From NCBI RefSeq assembly GCF_016808335.1, contig NC_053153.1, positions 14,457,033-14,521,032 on the forward strand: a stretch of 64,000 nucleotides of DNA, read 5' to 3'. Source of the DNA: Panicum virgatum. Lineage: Eukaryota; Streptophyta; Magnoliopsida; Poales; Poaceae. Below, in pieces: positions 32,432 to 43,920 of this stretch. Both the position numbers and the translations under genes were made by a program. Position 1 is the first letter of the stretch. Each line of letters begins with the position of its first letter. The notes under the pieces were generated by a model. The model was given only the letters and a program-made list of their open reading frames with translations, ran no database searches and was not told the DNA's origin.

Positions 32432-34516
32432 CACCGGGTGAACAGACGTACTGGACGGTAATTGCAGTTTGTAGGCAACCGAACCCACTCTGGAGTCTGG
32501 AGATGATCTGATAGGGGCCAAAGAACTTAAAGAGAGCTTCTGACTAGCTCGTGGAGCCAACGACGATTGAACATAGGGTTGTGCCTTCAGAAATACCCAG
32601 TCCCCCACTTGAAAAGCTCGCTCGGAGCGATTCTTATCAGCTTGCCTTTTCATGCGATCCTTAGCACGGGCCAAATGCTGTTTCACTAGATCAGTCATCA
32701 ATTGTCGTTCCTGTAACCATTCAGACAGATCAGGTGTAGACACTGCATCAGCGGCAGAGATGCCAAAATGTTTTGGTTCATAACCGTATAACACCAGAAA
32801 CGGAGATTTTCCAGTGGCCGAATGTGTTCTGTTATTGTACCAGTATTCAGCAAGAGCAATCCAAGAACTCCACTTCGAGGGGCAAGCATGAACGAAACAC
32901 CTCCGATTGACCGTCAGACTATGGATGGTACGCAGAGCTCATACTGAGAGTGACATTGGCAAGCTTAAATAGCTCTTTCCACAAATTACTGGTAAAGATA
33001 CGATCTTGATCAGAGATAATGGCTGACGGCATACCAAGCAAACGATAGACTTGATTGTGGAACAATTTGGCCACTGAAGCTGCTGTAAAGGGATGCCGAA
33101 GAGGCAGGAAGTGAGCATATTTTGAGAAGGTGTCCACGACCACCAGAATACAATTGTAGCCACTGGACTTGGGTAATTCCTCCACGAAATCCATGGATAT
33201 GAGCTGCCACGACATTGAAAGAACTGCAAGAGGCTGAAGCAGGCCTGGCAGTTTAGCTCTATCAGGCTTGGCTTGCTAACAAACTAAGCAGGACTGGACA
33301 AACAACTGTACTGAGGATTTCATTCCAGGCCAGGCAAACAACTGCTTAAGACGTTTATATGTAACCGGCACACCTGAATGGCCCCCAACAGCTGAAGAGT
33401 GAAATGCAGTCATAATCTTGTGATGCAAATGAGGATTGGCCCCCAGCCAAATACGGTTTTTGTACCTTAACAGACCATCTTGCAATGTATAACCAGGAAC
33501 AGCTAAGGGATCCAAGGCCAACTTAGCCCGAACGGTTTGAGCAGTATCATCAGATTCATAAGAATGCAGGACTTCCTGTAACCACTGAGGGGAACTAGAG
33601 GACAGAACTGCACATTCAGACACAAAGGCATACCTTCTTGACAGTGCATCAGCCCCTTTGTTGTCCGCTCCTTTTTTATATATAATCTTGTACTGCAAGC
33701 CCAGCAACTTTGTGAACACTTTCTGCTGCCAGGGTGTATGGAGCCTCTGCTCAGGTAACTGGACCAAGCTTTTATGATCAGTGAAAATGTAGAATTCTCC
33801 CAACTGCAGGTAATGCTTCCATTGATCAACTGCAGCTAAAATAGCCATGTATTCCTTTTCATATACTGACAGACCTCGAGATTTAGGGCCCAAGGCTTTG
33901 CTGAAGTAAGCCAGAGGGTGACCTTTCTGAAGAAGAATAGCACCAATCCCTACCCCACTAGCATCAGTCTCCAAGCAAAATGGCACGGAAAAGTCAGGAA
34001 GGGCTAGCACAGGTGCTGAGCTCAAAGAGTTCTTGAGAGTCTGAAAAGCTACTGCATGAACACTAGTCCAAACAAACAATGCACCTTTCTTTAAGAGCTC
34101 TGTCAGAGGTTTAGAAATAACACCAAAGTTCCTTACAAACTTCCTATAATAACCAGCCAATCCTAGAAATCCCCTTAACTCTTTCACATTAGAGGGAGTG
34201 GGCCATTCTTGTACAGCAGACACCTTTTTTGGATCTGTAGCAACACTTGCTTGACTGATAAAATGACCAAGGTAAGAGACCTGTCTCTGTGCAAAGGAAC
34301 ATTTAGACAGCTTGACCTGCCACTGATCCTTGGCTAACAGCTGCAAGACCAACTCAATGTGCTTAAGATGTTCTTCATAAGATCTGTTGTATATGAGGAT
34401 GTCATCAAAAAAGACTAAGACAAACTTCCTTAAGTAGGGGCCCAAAGTTGTATTCATGGCTTTCTGAAAAGTAGCAGGTGCTCCAGACAACCCAAAAGCC
34501 ATCACTCGAAATTCAT
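32432..34516 (-). pseudogene. Gypsy-1 pol: RT end, RNase H, integrase
   Basis: From 34505 the frame gives FGLSGAPATFQKAMN and VLVFFDDILIYN (reverse transcriptase with the DD catalytic pair), then ETDASGVGIGAILLQKGHP and FTDHKSLVQL (RNase H). The HHCC zinc-binding start of integrase follows (..GGHSGVP...SCLVC), then a stop codon at 33276 where a CAG Gln codon is expected. The integrase core continues 33215-32919 (MDFVEELP, SDQDRIFTSNLW), has a frame break, and resumes 32794-32440 (LYGYEPKHFG, AKDRMKRQADKNRSERAFQVG). The last residues before the hAT-like end are SVHPV. Not functional. Confidence 0.88.
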
Positions 34517-34521
34517 AGTGG

Positions 34522-36487
34522 TGAGGAATGTTGAGTACCTTCTCCTAGCTGTGATGAGTGAATTGTCAACCGTGCGGTGTGATCGTGTGCTTGGTCTTTG
34601 GTTGCAGGTACACGGGCGTCGAGTGTCGACGGAGAGCTGCTGTGGAGGTGCTGTGGCCGATGGACCGTGCGGTGGACGGCGGTGAAGGGCAGCCGGGACC
34701 GGAGCTTGGGCCGGGCGACAGCTGTGGCATCCACTCCTGGATCGAGGGCGCAAGCACCGGTGGATGGCGGGTTTCTTGGTTTACGCCACAAAACCAAGTT
34801 GGCGGACGGCGGTTGAAGACGCCAAGTCGTGGAGGCACGGGCGTCGGTCTCGGGACTGGCGGAGGAACGGGCGTCGACGGAGTCTAGGGCCTCGCGGCGG
34901 GCGAGGAGGTGACGGGCGTCGGGCGGCGTCTAGGGCCGTCAGAAGGCCAAGGCGGGAATGGTGTCCAGGGCCACGGCGTGGAGGCGGGAATCTTCCCGCG
35001 CGTGGAGTTTTGGCGGTTTTCTCAAAACCGGCCACCTACCCGGGTTTCGCGGACCCTCCAAAACCGCGGAGAAGCCTTCGACTCGAAGAAAGAACCTTGG
35101 CCGTCGGATGAGTCCTTGTATCTTTTTTCGGTTTTGCACCTACGGGCTTTCTAGTGTCTAGTTAAGTCTAGGGGTAGTTTAGTCTTTTAGTTCTAGAGTT
35201 AGTGGGCTTAAATATCCCTCACCCACTCTCTCCTCAGGTGCTCTCCTTTCCTGGCGCCCAGAGCCCCCTCTCCTCTGTGCGCCTCCTCCCCCTCTCTCTG
35301 TTCTTCCTCCTTCTTTTCTCTAGGGTAGGATTTGGAGTGTGAATTTTTGAGACTTTGTACTAAGATTGGATGGGAAAGGAGACCCTTCCCTCCTTGTGCC
35401 CTCCGGGGTGTTGATTTCGTCTCAATTTCATATGTATCGTGCTTTCTTTGCGATGAATTTCGAATTCGCTTTGTTGATTCTTGGTGCACGAGTTTGTGAT
35501 GATTGTGTGACTCTTTGAAGTGATTCTAATCCACCTAGCCTAGTTCTAAATCCTACGGAATCATGAGTCTTCTCAAATCGAAGCTTTTCACGTTCTAGGA
35601 AAACCCCGTTCTTGATCGGGAATTCCTCGATTCCTCCCAAACCATGGAGTGATTCATCTATTCTTTTGGTGGGTATGTTCACAAGGTCTTTGTGATCGTG
35701 CCTGCAAAATTTGAGCCCCTTTGGACTTGTTTTGATCCTCCAATCATCAAGTTTTCCAAAGGTTGCGGGCTGTGAAACACCAGTTCTGCTCGGACTGGGT
35801 TTTTCGTTATCGCCGGTTGAACCGACGCTTGAGATCAAGATCGTCGGATCAACTGGCGAGTAGAAGTTTTGGCTTTTAGGGTTTTTGGCCTTTCTGCTTG
35901 GTTGCACCGGTGCATTAGTTCCACATGCATCGGTTCAACCGGTGAAGCTTCACCAGCGATCCCTGTGTGCTGTTTTGCTCGTTGCACCGGCGTATAGAAG
36001 TTCATCAACGTCGGTTCAACCGTTGCTCAGTGCGATTCATTTTGTAGTCTCTCTGGACAACTGCACCGACGCTAGGGCTTTGTTTTCATCAGTTTAACCG
36101 GTGCTCTTTAAGTCCGTTTTGAGGTGTCTCTGGACAACTGCACCAACGTTGACACTTGATTTTGTCGGATCAACCGGTGCTTGTTTTTCTCTTGCTGCCG
36201 GCTCTGTGACGTCGGTTAAACCGGTGAAGACCTTCTTCACACGTCGGTTTAACCGGTGCTCATATACCGTGCTTTCTCTGTTGCTTGCTCGCCGTTCTTG
36301 ATTTGATCTCTTCGCATCTTGTTCCTAGGGTTTGTGCTTTGTGTCTAGCTCAGCTACAGCTACACTGTGCACACTCTAGAAGAGAGGGCTTGTAGTGCAC
36401 GTTTGGGATCATAGGTCAAACTTTCCCTGAAGAAAGTTTTAATTGGCTCCCATTCACCCCCCCTCTGGTCGCCTTTTCGGTCCCTCA
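34522..36487 (+). mobile_element. Solo copia LTR inserted in gypsy-1
   Basis: It starts TGAGGAATGTTGAG and ends GGTCCCTCA, flanked by the exact 5-bp TSD AGTGG (34517-34521 and 36488-36492). Removing it joins gypsy ..LGH to YEFRVMAFGL in frame. It belongs to the same family as the LTR at 30509-32137 but lies in opposite orientation. The 3' half contains six exact ACCGGT palindromes within GGTTNAACCGGTG-type repeats at 35,900-36,260. There is no internal region, so it arose by LTR-LTR recombination. Confidence 0.93.
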
Positions 36488-36492
36488 AGTGG

Positions 36493-37953
36493 CCTAAATG
36501 AGTTTGGAATGCAGTCTTAAAAGCTTCACCAGGTTTAAGTCTAACTTGATGGTAACCAGCTGTAAGGTCTAAACTAGTGAACCAGCTTGCTTTACCCAAC
36601 TCATCCAAAAAGTCATCAATACGAGGGGCAGGGTATTTGCACTTTAATGTAATAGCATTCAGATGTCGAAAATCCACACAAAATCTCCAGGACAGATCTT
36701 TTTTCCTTACTAGGAGAACTAAGGAAGAAAAAGGGCTTACACTGTGCTGGATGATACCTTCTTGCAGCATTGCTTTGACTTGTCTTTCGATTTCATCCTT
36801 GAGAGCAGGTGGATACCTGTATGGCCGCATAGATACAGGAGTGGCTCCATCAATCAAGGGAATAGTGTGGTCACAGGCTCTCTCAGGGGGAAGACCAGAT
36901 GGAGGGGCAAAAACAGCAGCAAACCTATCCAGTAATGCAGAGATTTCAGGAGGTACAGACAAGTCCTTGGTGTTATCCTCAGGAACCAGCACAGCACACA
37001 CTTCCACCACTGTACCTTCAGGAAAAATTGGCGCCAGACCCTGTAATACAATAGAGGACCCATTATATGGAATAGACATCCACTTTTCTCCCCAATGAAC
37101 TCTCATAGGACTGTATGCCTCAAGCCAGTCCATGCCCACAATTAGATCATAGTGTAGAAGTGGAAGAATTTTCATATCAGATTGAAAAGAACATCCATGC
37201 ACAGACCAAGCCACATTCAATATCTGAGAATCACAAACAATGTTGTTGCCATCAGCCACCTTGACCCCAATGGATTTGGTCAGAGGAACAACTCCTTCCA
37301 TGCCAGCAGCAAAGTCTGAACTGACAAAAGTAGCTGAACTTCCAGAATCAATCAGAATCAGTGCCTCCCGGCCCTGGACACACCCCTGCAGCCTCATAGT
37401 ACGAGGGGCTTCCACACCTGAACAAGCAGCAACTGATAATGCGAGATATAGCTGTTCATTTGAACCATCTCGCTGACTGACAGAATCCTCACAATCTTCC
37501 TCAGCCTGCAGTAGATCCCACATCTCTTGCATGACATGCAACTGGATGGACTCGGGACATTTGTGACCGGGACCCCATCTCTCTGCACATTTAACACACA
37601 GGCCCTTGGCACGACGGTAGGCTCTCAAAGCAGCAATTCGATCATCAGTGACACGACCGCGACCACCTTCTGCAGGTTTGCGATCTTCAGTAGAAACAGC
37701 ACCCATAGGCCGATCCAAACAAGGAGGAGCCGGCAATGGCATAGCCGTAGTGATAGGATGCTGCCGAAAGAATTCCGTCTTCTTGAACTCACGCTTGCGG
37801 TAAGGATCCGCCACCTCTTCCTGCAATCGAGCAAGAACACAAGCAGTATCGAGGGCTTGGGGTCGCTGAACAACCAAAGTAGGTTTAATGTCATCACGCA
37901 ACCCTTCTATGAACCGGACGGTATAATAAAGGGGATCAGGAGGAGATTCATAA
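36493..37953 (-). pseudogene. Gypsy-1 gag end, zinc knuckle, protease, RT start
   Basis: Minus-strand frame: TAYESPPDPLYYTVRFIEG (gag), a knuckle CVKCAERWGPGHKC, protease LILIDSGSSATFVSSDF, and reverse transcriptase from PYRYPPALKDEIERQVKAML through WRFCVDFRHLNAITL to LDLTAGYHQVRL. At 36493 the frame runs into the solo copia LTR, and the following residues of the open frame (to 36360) are LTR-derived and meaningless. At 37953 it is cut by the long solo LTR. Confidence 0.88.
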
Positions 37954-39796
37954 GCCGTTGTAATATTCCAAAAATTTACCAAATCAAATCACGCGCTAAA
38001 TAATCTCAAAATCTATTTTCAATCGTTGAGCTCAGTCCATTCAAAATCATTCCCAGCCCGATCTCCCGAAAACCTGGTCCCGATATCCAACCGCTGTCCC
38101 GTCTCCCTATTCCTCCTCGTCCCGTGCGCCACGCCCGACCGGCGTGCGTGCGCAACCGACCGCGGTCGCCGCCGAGGGATCTCTCTTTTCTCTCTCTCTT
38201 TTCCTCTTTTTCTTTATCCCTCCCCTTTTCTTTTTCCTTTTTCCTTTTTCTTTTCTTTTTCTCCCTCCCTCTCTCCTTCCCCGTGCGCTGCAGGGCAGCA
38301 TGCTCACCGCGCCGTCCCGGCCTGCCCACGCGCACGCGCACGCCCCCCTGGCCCACTCACCCCGCAGCGCCAAGCACCGCCGCTGCCTCCCCTGCCCCGC
38401 TACGCGAGCGCTGCTGCGCGCACACGCGCTCACCGCGCCCCGGCACACCGAGTCGCGCGCGACGCCACGCCCGGCCGCCTGCTCACGCATCGCCCGCGCG
38501 CGTCACGCGCTCCACGCGTGCGCACCACGCGGACACGCCGCTCGCCGCGCCGCTCGCCGACTCGTCTCATCGCCTGGCCGCCTCGCCACGCCGTCCGCCG
38601 AGCCGCACAGCACGCACAGTGCCTGCTCCACGCGCGCACGCGCTCCGCGTGCCCGGGAGACTCGCCGCGCGTGCTCTGCTCCCCGCCCACGCGCGTCCCT
38701 GTGCGCCTCGGGTGCTCGCCGCGCCGCTCGTGCCTGTCCGAGACGTCCCGTCATCCTGTGGCCACCTCGCTGCCCGTGCCGCCGCTCCACGACACCGCGG
38801 TAGCGGCCAAACGCCATTAAGGCGCCCTGCCGAGCTCGCCGGACCACCACCAACGCGGCCCCTCCCCTCCACCGCCTCGCCGCGCCTACAAATAGGCCAC
38901 CTCGTCGCCCAGCATCCTCACAACCTCCACCACCGCCTCTAGCCTTCGCCCAAGCCACGCAGCGCCGCCACGCCAAGCTCCAGGGCCAGCCGCCGCCCGC
39001 CTCCATCGAGCCGCCTTCCCGAGACGTCTCCGCCCAAGGTGAGGGCAAGGATAGAGGCTCCTCGACCCCCACGACCCCTTCGCCCTCCTCGAGTCCCTTC
39101 CCCGAGCCCACAACGCCGCCTCCACGTCCATCTCAGGCCATCTCCGCCGACCACCGTGGCCACGCCACCACGGGCCGTCTCCGCTCGAATCGAGTGGGGG
39201 GAAACAAACCCTCTCGAGCCCCGCAAGATTTTCCCCACTTCGCGGCCGCCACCGTGGCCCAGGGCCACCGGCCGGGTGCCGCCGGCATTGCGCCGCCCCT
39301 CCCCTGTTTCTCAGCGAGGGGGGGAAGAAGACAGGCCATTTTACCCATACCGCCCTGCCTTTGTTTCTATTCATTTAAGAACCCTTCCACTCTTTAGCTT
39401 TTTGCAAAATAAACCCTCTCTCTTTTTATTTTTCAAAATAAACCCTTCCACCATATAAACTTAATTCTAAATAAACCCCCACACCTTTTAGTATGCCCCA
39501 AATATTTCTAGAAATTACAACTAAGTCCTTTTCTATTCCAAACAATTTACAAATGAGCCCCTGGATCCTTATTTAACCCTAAATCCCTCTCCAACCTATC
39601 ATTTTATGCGCCAAACGATCTCCGATCGACCCGAAACTTTACCGCGCCATTCCTAACATAGTTTTGGACATGCCATTAGGAAATCGCCCAAAAACATTAC
39701 TCCTATCTCCATGTCTTAATTGTTTATGATTCGAGCTCAACGATAAAGCTTTTATTTCTTTTTTCTTGATTGTGTGTTTGTTTGTATGCGTCGTAG

Positions 39797-39948
39797 ATCA
39801 CGGTGTGAACGAGGGAGAGCTCGTCGATGAGCAGTACTTCGAGCAAGCAAACGAGGATCAGTTCCGCGCCCCCGAACCCGAAGGACAGTACCTCGATCAG
39901 GACTTCCTGGAAGGCTTTGAAGACGGCAAGTTCAATCCCGACCTTTGA
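39797..39948 (+). CDS. Small acidic ORF exon inside the solo LTR
   Basis: After a good 3' splice site (..GTCGTAG|ATCACGG) the frame reads DHGVNEGELVDEQYFEQANE, continues with many Glu/Asp/Gln and aromatic residues, and ends ..DGKFNPDL-stop at 39948. A further short acidic exon reading EDPDFIPEDVE-stop follows a 3' splice site at 41030-41067. Acidic LTR-borne frames ending like this are, to my knowledge, common in long-LTR grass gypsy families, but the product is uncharacterised. Expression and splicing are inferred. Confidence 0.4.
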
Positions 39949-40990
39949 TGCATGTTTTGTCCTAGTTTTTTTTATAAACACAACCTATTGGACTGTTTTA
40001 TAAAATTGCATATGTTTTGCCTGCTGAAAACATGGTTGGATAGCCACCCTTTGATTTGTTATAATCATTCCTTGACCACCTAGATTAATGTCTGAATGTG
40101 ATTTGTTTGGATGTTAATCGCTGCTAGAATGCTTAGGACCTTAAACACAATACAACTTGTTTTATAAAAGGAAAATGTGTGAGTGTGTGTGAAGGGAAAA
40201 ATGTGAAATTTTCGAAAGATAAGTTTAGACGGGATGGATGGCACTTCTGTGTGATTTGCCAAATGGTGTGCTCGTGCCTGTGTGGTAGAGCAAGGAAGGG
40301 AGATATTCATCTTGTCACAACTAAGGACCGAGTTGGTGTGTCATCTCACCTAACTCCATTATCGTGCAAACCACTCAACCGTTGTATGGGCAACGGCTTA
40401 GCATAAACCCCACTGGTTAGTCTGATAGCCATCAGGAGAGCTGACAGCAACAGGTGATCAAGGAGAAGAGATTAGCTCTGTGTGACTTATGCCCCGGTTA
40501 AAACCTCTGTGATAGGTCAATGACCCCATGGTGGATCCCGTGATGGCTCGTCAGGTCTAGCTAAGGTGGGTAATGGCTTTGTTGGGATCTGCACCGACAC
40601 TAAGGTGATCGAGTTGCGGTACCCCGCTTGTGGGTAAAGTTGCACACCTCTGCAGAGTTAAAATATATTCGAATAGCTATGCCCACGGTACTGGGCGAGT
40701 TACGGTGTGGTTACATAACTAGTGTTTCTTCTGGGATTGGATGGGTTGGCGTGAGTTGTTTTGGAAAAGTGTCCGGCAGTTGTGCCATGTGCTACGGCGG
40801 ATGAGGAGTCTGGTAGCAACTTAAAACTTGGATCCTGTGTTACTCAAAAAACTTGCTTTGAAAAACCTTTCTTTCAAATGAACCCTTGCATAAAAATCAG
40901 CTTTCCGCAAATTAAACCCTAACCTTATCCTTGATTTATCATGTGCATTGTATTCTATTTAAACCCCTCCGTGGGTGTGGTTGGACTTGC

Positions 40991-41008
40991 TGAGTACGTT
41001 TGTACTCA
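40991..41008 (+). promoter_or_regulatory. Short hairpin before 3' splice site in solo LTR
   Basis: TGAGTAC-GTTT-GTACTCA: a 7-bp perfect stem with a 4-nt loop, 21 bp upstream of the acceptor ACAG at 41026-41029. The same arrangement recurs in the other long LTR at 62862-62881. Confidence 0.6.
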
Positions 41009-41335
41009 CCCCGTTCTTAATTTTTACAGAGGAAGATCCAGACTTCATTCCCGAAGACGTTGAGTAGAGGTCCCGTCCTGCACCCAACCTTGCCTGTGGA
41101 TAGGGTCGCCTGCAGGAAGTTTCGTATGGCGCAAGACTCTGATGACCCCTTTTCGTAGTTAATATCGTTGTGCGGGTGTTGGTTGTTATCCTCGCGATAG
41201 TGGCGCTTCACTGCCCACTTCCGCGTGGAGTTGTACGGTGATGTATCATCTGATGTAATAAAAGTGTTATCAGCCTCCTGGGTCTGATATTGTAGCACTT
41301 TTAAGTCTTCTCTCATGAGGGGACGCTTCAGCCGT

Positions 41336-42212
41336 GAGCTGATCAACCAGTCCAGAAAACTGATCGATATAGTCAAAGACCGACCCTGTTTGCCGGATGC
41401 GAAACAATTGCCGGATCAGGAGCTCATGGTGCTCCTTGCCAAAACGATCCAGCACCATTTGACAAAATTCAGACCACTCTACCGATCGCAACTTTTTCTC
41501 TACGGATTGCAACCAACGCCCAGCAGATAGGGAAAAATGCATTGAGGCAAGTTTGATCCATCGATATGGTTCTACACAGTACAACTCAAAATAATCCTGA
41601 CAGCGATTGATCCACAGCTTAGGATTGTCGCCCTCAAACACGGGGAAATTGAGCTTAGGTAGTCTACCGGGGGAAGTTCTACCAGATTTGTGAGAATGAT
41701 AACGACTCGACTCATGCATAGGACCAACGCTAGCACCCGAGATCTCCAATTTAGGATGGGAAGGGGAGCGATGAAGTGGTGGAGTGGGCGGGATCGACGT
41801 ACCCTTGACCGGGGAATGCATGCGGGCGTACACCGACCCATACACACTCTCCCGGTGATTGTTGGCAACGTGGTGCCCAGCGGGTCCGTCGGCGTGAAGA
41901 CCGGCAGATGGTGGCGATGTCGCCGACACCGGAGGAGGGAAGATGCCTCCGGCAGGGGAAGGAGAGTCGAGGACGACGCGGTTCACTGTCTTGCGCAGCG
42001 CCCCGATCTCAACCTTCAGATCATCCACAGAAGACTCAATGCGAGGCTTCCAATCATCGAAGATCTGCGCCGCGGATTCCAGTGATTGGAACCGCGCGCC
42101 CAGCGTCGTCTCGACGTGATCGATCCGCTTAGACAGCGAATCCTTGAGATCGCTGATGGACGAGGATACGGTCTTCAGTTCATCAAAAAATCTTCTGCAT
42201 TTGCGGATCCAT
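41336..42212 (-). pseudogene. Gypsy-1 gag, N-terminal part
   Basis: ATG at 42212 gives MDPQMQKIF and then a stop because of one extra T in a T-run; the next frame continues DELKTVSSSISDLKDSLSK, a coiled-coil leader (..RKTVNRVV), a Pro-rich linker, and the gag core LPKLNFPVFEGDNPKLWINR and ..HHELLIRQLFRIRQTGS up to VDQLTA. The long solo LTR then interrupts it. One frameshift plus the insertion make it non-functional. Confidence 0.85.
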
Positions 42213-42282
42213 GACAGAACCGAATTGCTTGCGGAAACGGGTGTAATGGTCGCGGTGGATCTCGTGGGGTTCCAGGATGGGT

Positions 42283-42296
42283 GTCTCTGATACCAA
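42283..42296 (-). promoter_or_regulatory. Gypsy-1 primer-binding site
   Basis: Minus strand TTGGTATCAGAGAC, close to the initiator-Met tRNA complement TGGTATCAGAGC. It directly follows the LTR end ..CTCTGCTAACA at 42299. Confidence 0.75.
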
Positions 42297-42298
42297 TT

Positions 42299-43640
42299 TG
42301 TTAGCAGAGATGATAATCAAGTGGAGAAGAAGAGATTCAGGGGAGAGGCTAGCTGTTTTGGGATGAACAGAGGGCAGATTATTATTTTTTTTTGAAATAA
42401 AGGGTAGGAGCACTGCCATATCATTTAAGGAGGATAAAAATGCGGGTTCTTACATAGTTTTGCTTACATACTAACAAAATAACACTCGGCCTCATAGTAA
42501 AGGAAAACATTAAGAAAATAAAGAGCTCTGCTCCCTGTCAAGTGCTTGTCGTCGAACCTCCATTTCTTCCTTGATGAAACCTAGGACTGCTGTTGGTTGT
42601 TGTGAAGACCCCTGAAATATTCTTCGGTTCCTCTCATTCCAGATGTTCCAAGCCGTGTAAATGAGTATCGCAGCAACCTTGTTTCTGTTTTCTGAAGTTG
42701 TGCTGTTTATCATCAGATTCCACCATTCCTCAATGCCAATCCCTGAAGGCGGTAGGCTGATCAGGCCATCAGTCCAATTCTGAACCAAATTCCAAACTTG
42801 CTGGGCGAAAACACAGTGCAAACAAAGATGAGCAGCAGATTCCTGCTCCTGATCACAGAAACAACAGATCGAGTTACAGGCGATTCCTTTCCTTGTTAAA
42901 TTATCTGCAGTCTGAATTTTATCCTGCACCAGTAGCCAAGCAAAGAGCCGATGCTTTCCTTCCGCTTTAGCCTTCCAAATTGCGTTTGCGTTGAAAGTAC
43001 AGTAAGAGCCTACAAACTGAATGTCATAAGCCGATTTGGACGAATACATGCCATTTGCTGTCCACTTCCAGATTATCGTGTCAGAACTATCCGAGAATTG
43101 CACCTCTTGTACACAGTCCCAAAGCTGAATGAACTCGGCTATTTCAGTTGCAGTGGACATGCGCCAAAGTCCCCTAGTCCAGGTCCGATTCTCAATTTCT
43201 TCCCTCACTGAAAGTTTCTTCCTCCAAGCAAGTTTGTACAGATGCGGTGCAAAGTCCCTGGGCGCCAAGCCATTGGCCCAAGCTGATTCCCAAAATGCTG
43301 CAGTACTGCCATTCCCAATTGTAACCGTCGTGCTACACCTAAACAGATGTCTGTCAGTTTCAGAACACGGGACTTCAGATCCAACCCAAGGCCGGTCAGG
43401 GTCTGTCCATTGGAACCATAGCCAACGAAGTCTGAGTGCCCTGCTGAATTTCTCCAAGTCTAGCACACCCAAACCACCACGAGGTTTAGGACTCTTGATT
43501 CTGTCCCAGGCCACCAAGCATTTCCCCCCAACATCTGCTGAGCCATTCCATAGAAAAGCACGTCTGATCTTATCAACAGAGGGCAGATTAGGATAACAGA
43601 ATTCAGTTGTTTACATTATTCATAACCCCTCTCTCTCAGC
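42299..43640 (-). repeat. Gypsy-1 5' LTR, 3' portion, split by LINE
   Basis: The minus-strand LTR end is CTAACA at 42299. LTR sequence runs to 42381, is interrupted by the LINE, and resumes at 43591 with a CCTATATGTATCGGCTGAGAG motif common in the R/U5 part of grass gypsy LTRs. Beyond ~43,640 it merges into direct and inverted repeats, so its true start is not fixed. Confidence 0.65.
42382..43574 (-). mobile_element. 5'-truncated L1 LINE with 16-bp TSD
   Basis: TSD AACAGAGGGCAGATTA occurs at 42366-42381 and 43575-43590. The T-run at 42,386-42,392 is the 3' tail of a minus-strand LINE. One open frame (43517-42510) covers the end of ORF2: VAWDRIKSPKPRGGLGVLDL, then IWKWTANGMYSSKSAYDIQF and the zf-RVT CFCDQEQESAAHLCLHC, ending AAILIYTAWNIWNERNRRIF. 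The intact frame and perfect TSD suggest a young insertion. Confidence 0.95.
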
Positions 43641-43920
43641 CGATACATATAGGCAAGCGCTCACATCTCGCGTTTTTTATATTTTTATATTTTTCAAAAT
43701 CATTTTTTACAGAAATATATTTTCGGTTTCACAATTTACGGGTTTGTACCCCTACCGCCCGGCAGGGGGGCGGCAGGGGGCTTGCCGCTCTCAGCCGATA
43801 CATATAGGCAAGTACTCACATCTCGCGTTTTTTATATTTTTATATTTTTCAAAATCGTTTTTTACAGAAATATATTTTCGGTTTCATAATTTACGGGTTT
43901 GTACCCTTGCCGCCCCCTGC
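43633..43920 (+). repeat. Direct duplication, 155-bp period
   Basis: Two copies start CTCTCAGCCGATACATATAG at 43633 and 43788 and run through TCACATCTCGCGTTTTTTAT to the GC-rich CCGCCCGGCAGGGGG block. The second copy continues into the palindrome below. Confidence 0.9.

Larger units (their letters stand above)
37959..41330 (+). mobile_element. 3.4 kb solo LTR with an embedded gene-like unit
   Basis: It starts TGTAATATTCC and ends GGACGCTTCA with an exact TSD GCCGT (37954-37958 and 41331-41335). Removing it restores gypsy gag ..QLTA-YESP. Internal layout: a long pyrimidine tract (38,180-38,285), a very CpG-rich block (38,290-38,900), a TATA-like TACAAATA (~38887), a GC-rich exon ending at a strong donor AAG|GTGAGG (~39038), AT-richer intron-like DNA, an ORF exon (39797-39948), a hairpin at 40991-41008, a 3' splice site at 41029, and a terminal TAATAAAAG polyadenylation-like signal (~41257). 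No gag or pol. Strand is given for the gene-like unit. Confidence 0.88.
32432..43640 (-). mobile_element. Gypsy-1: Ty3/gypsy element split by three insertions
   Basis: Pieces in minus-strand order: LTR from 42299 rightward; PBS at 42296-42283; gag 42212-41336; gag-pro-RT 37953-36493; RT-RNaseH-integrase 34516-32432. The frame can be followed across each insertion. The insertions are a copia solo LTR (34522-36487), a 3.4 kb solo LTR (37959-41330), and a LINE in the LTR (42382-43574). The end of pol and the 3' LTR are missing, cut by a hAT-like end at 32431. The right limit of the LTR is uncertain. Confidence 0.85.

Noticed and set aside
34558..35154. Several overlapping frames on both strands in the solo copia LTR
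   Set aside because: They are the open-frame background of the conserved 5' LTR block; the inverted LTR at 31,400-32,137 gives the same set.
36360..37982. A single 540-residue host protein
   Set aside because: The middle is gypsy gag-protease-RT and the last ~45 residues are read through a solo copia LTR.
38026..38942. Long Arg/Ala/Pro-rich frames in three registers
   Set aside because: They overlap in a CpG-rich block of an LTR without motifs; absence of stops is due to composition.
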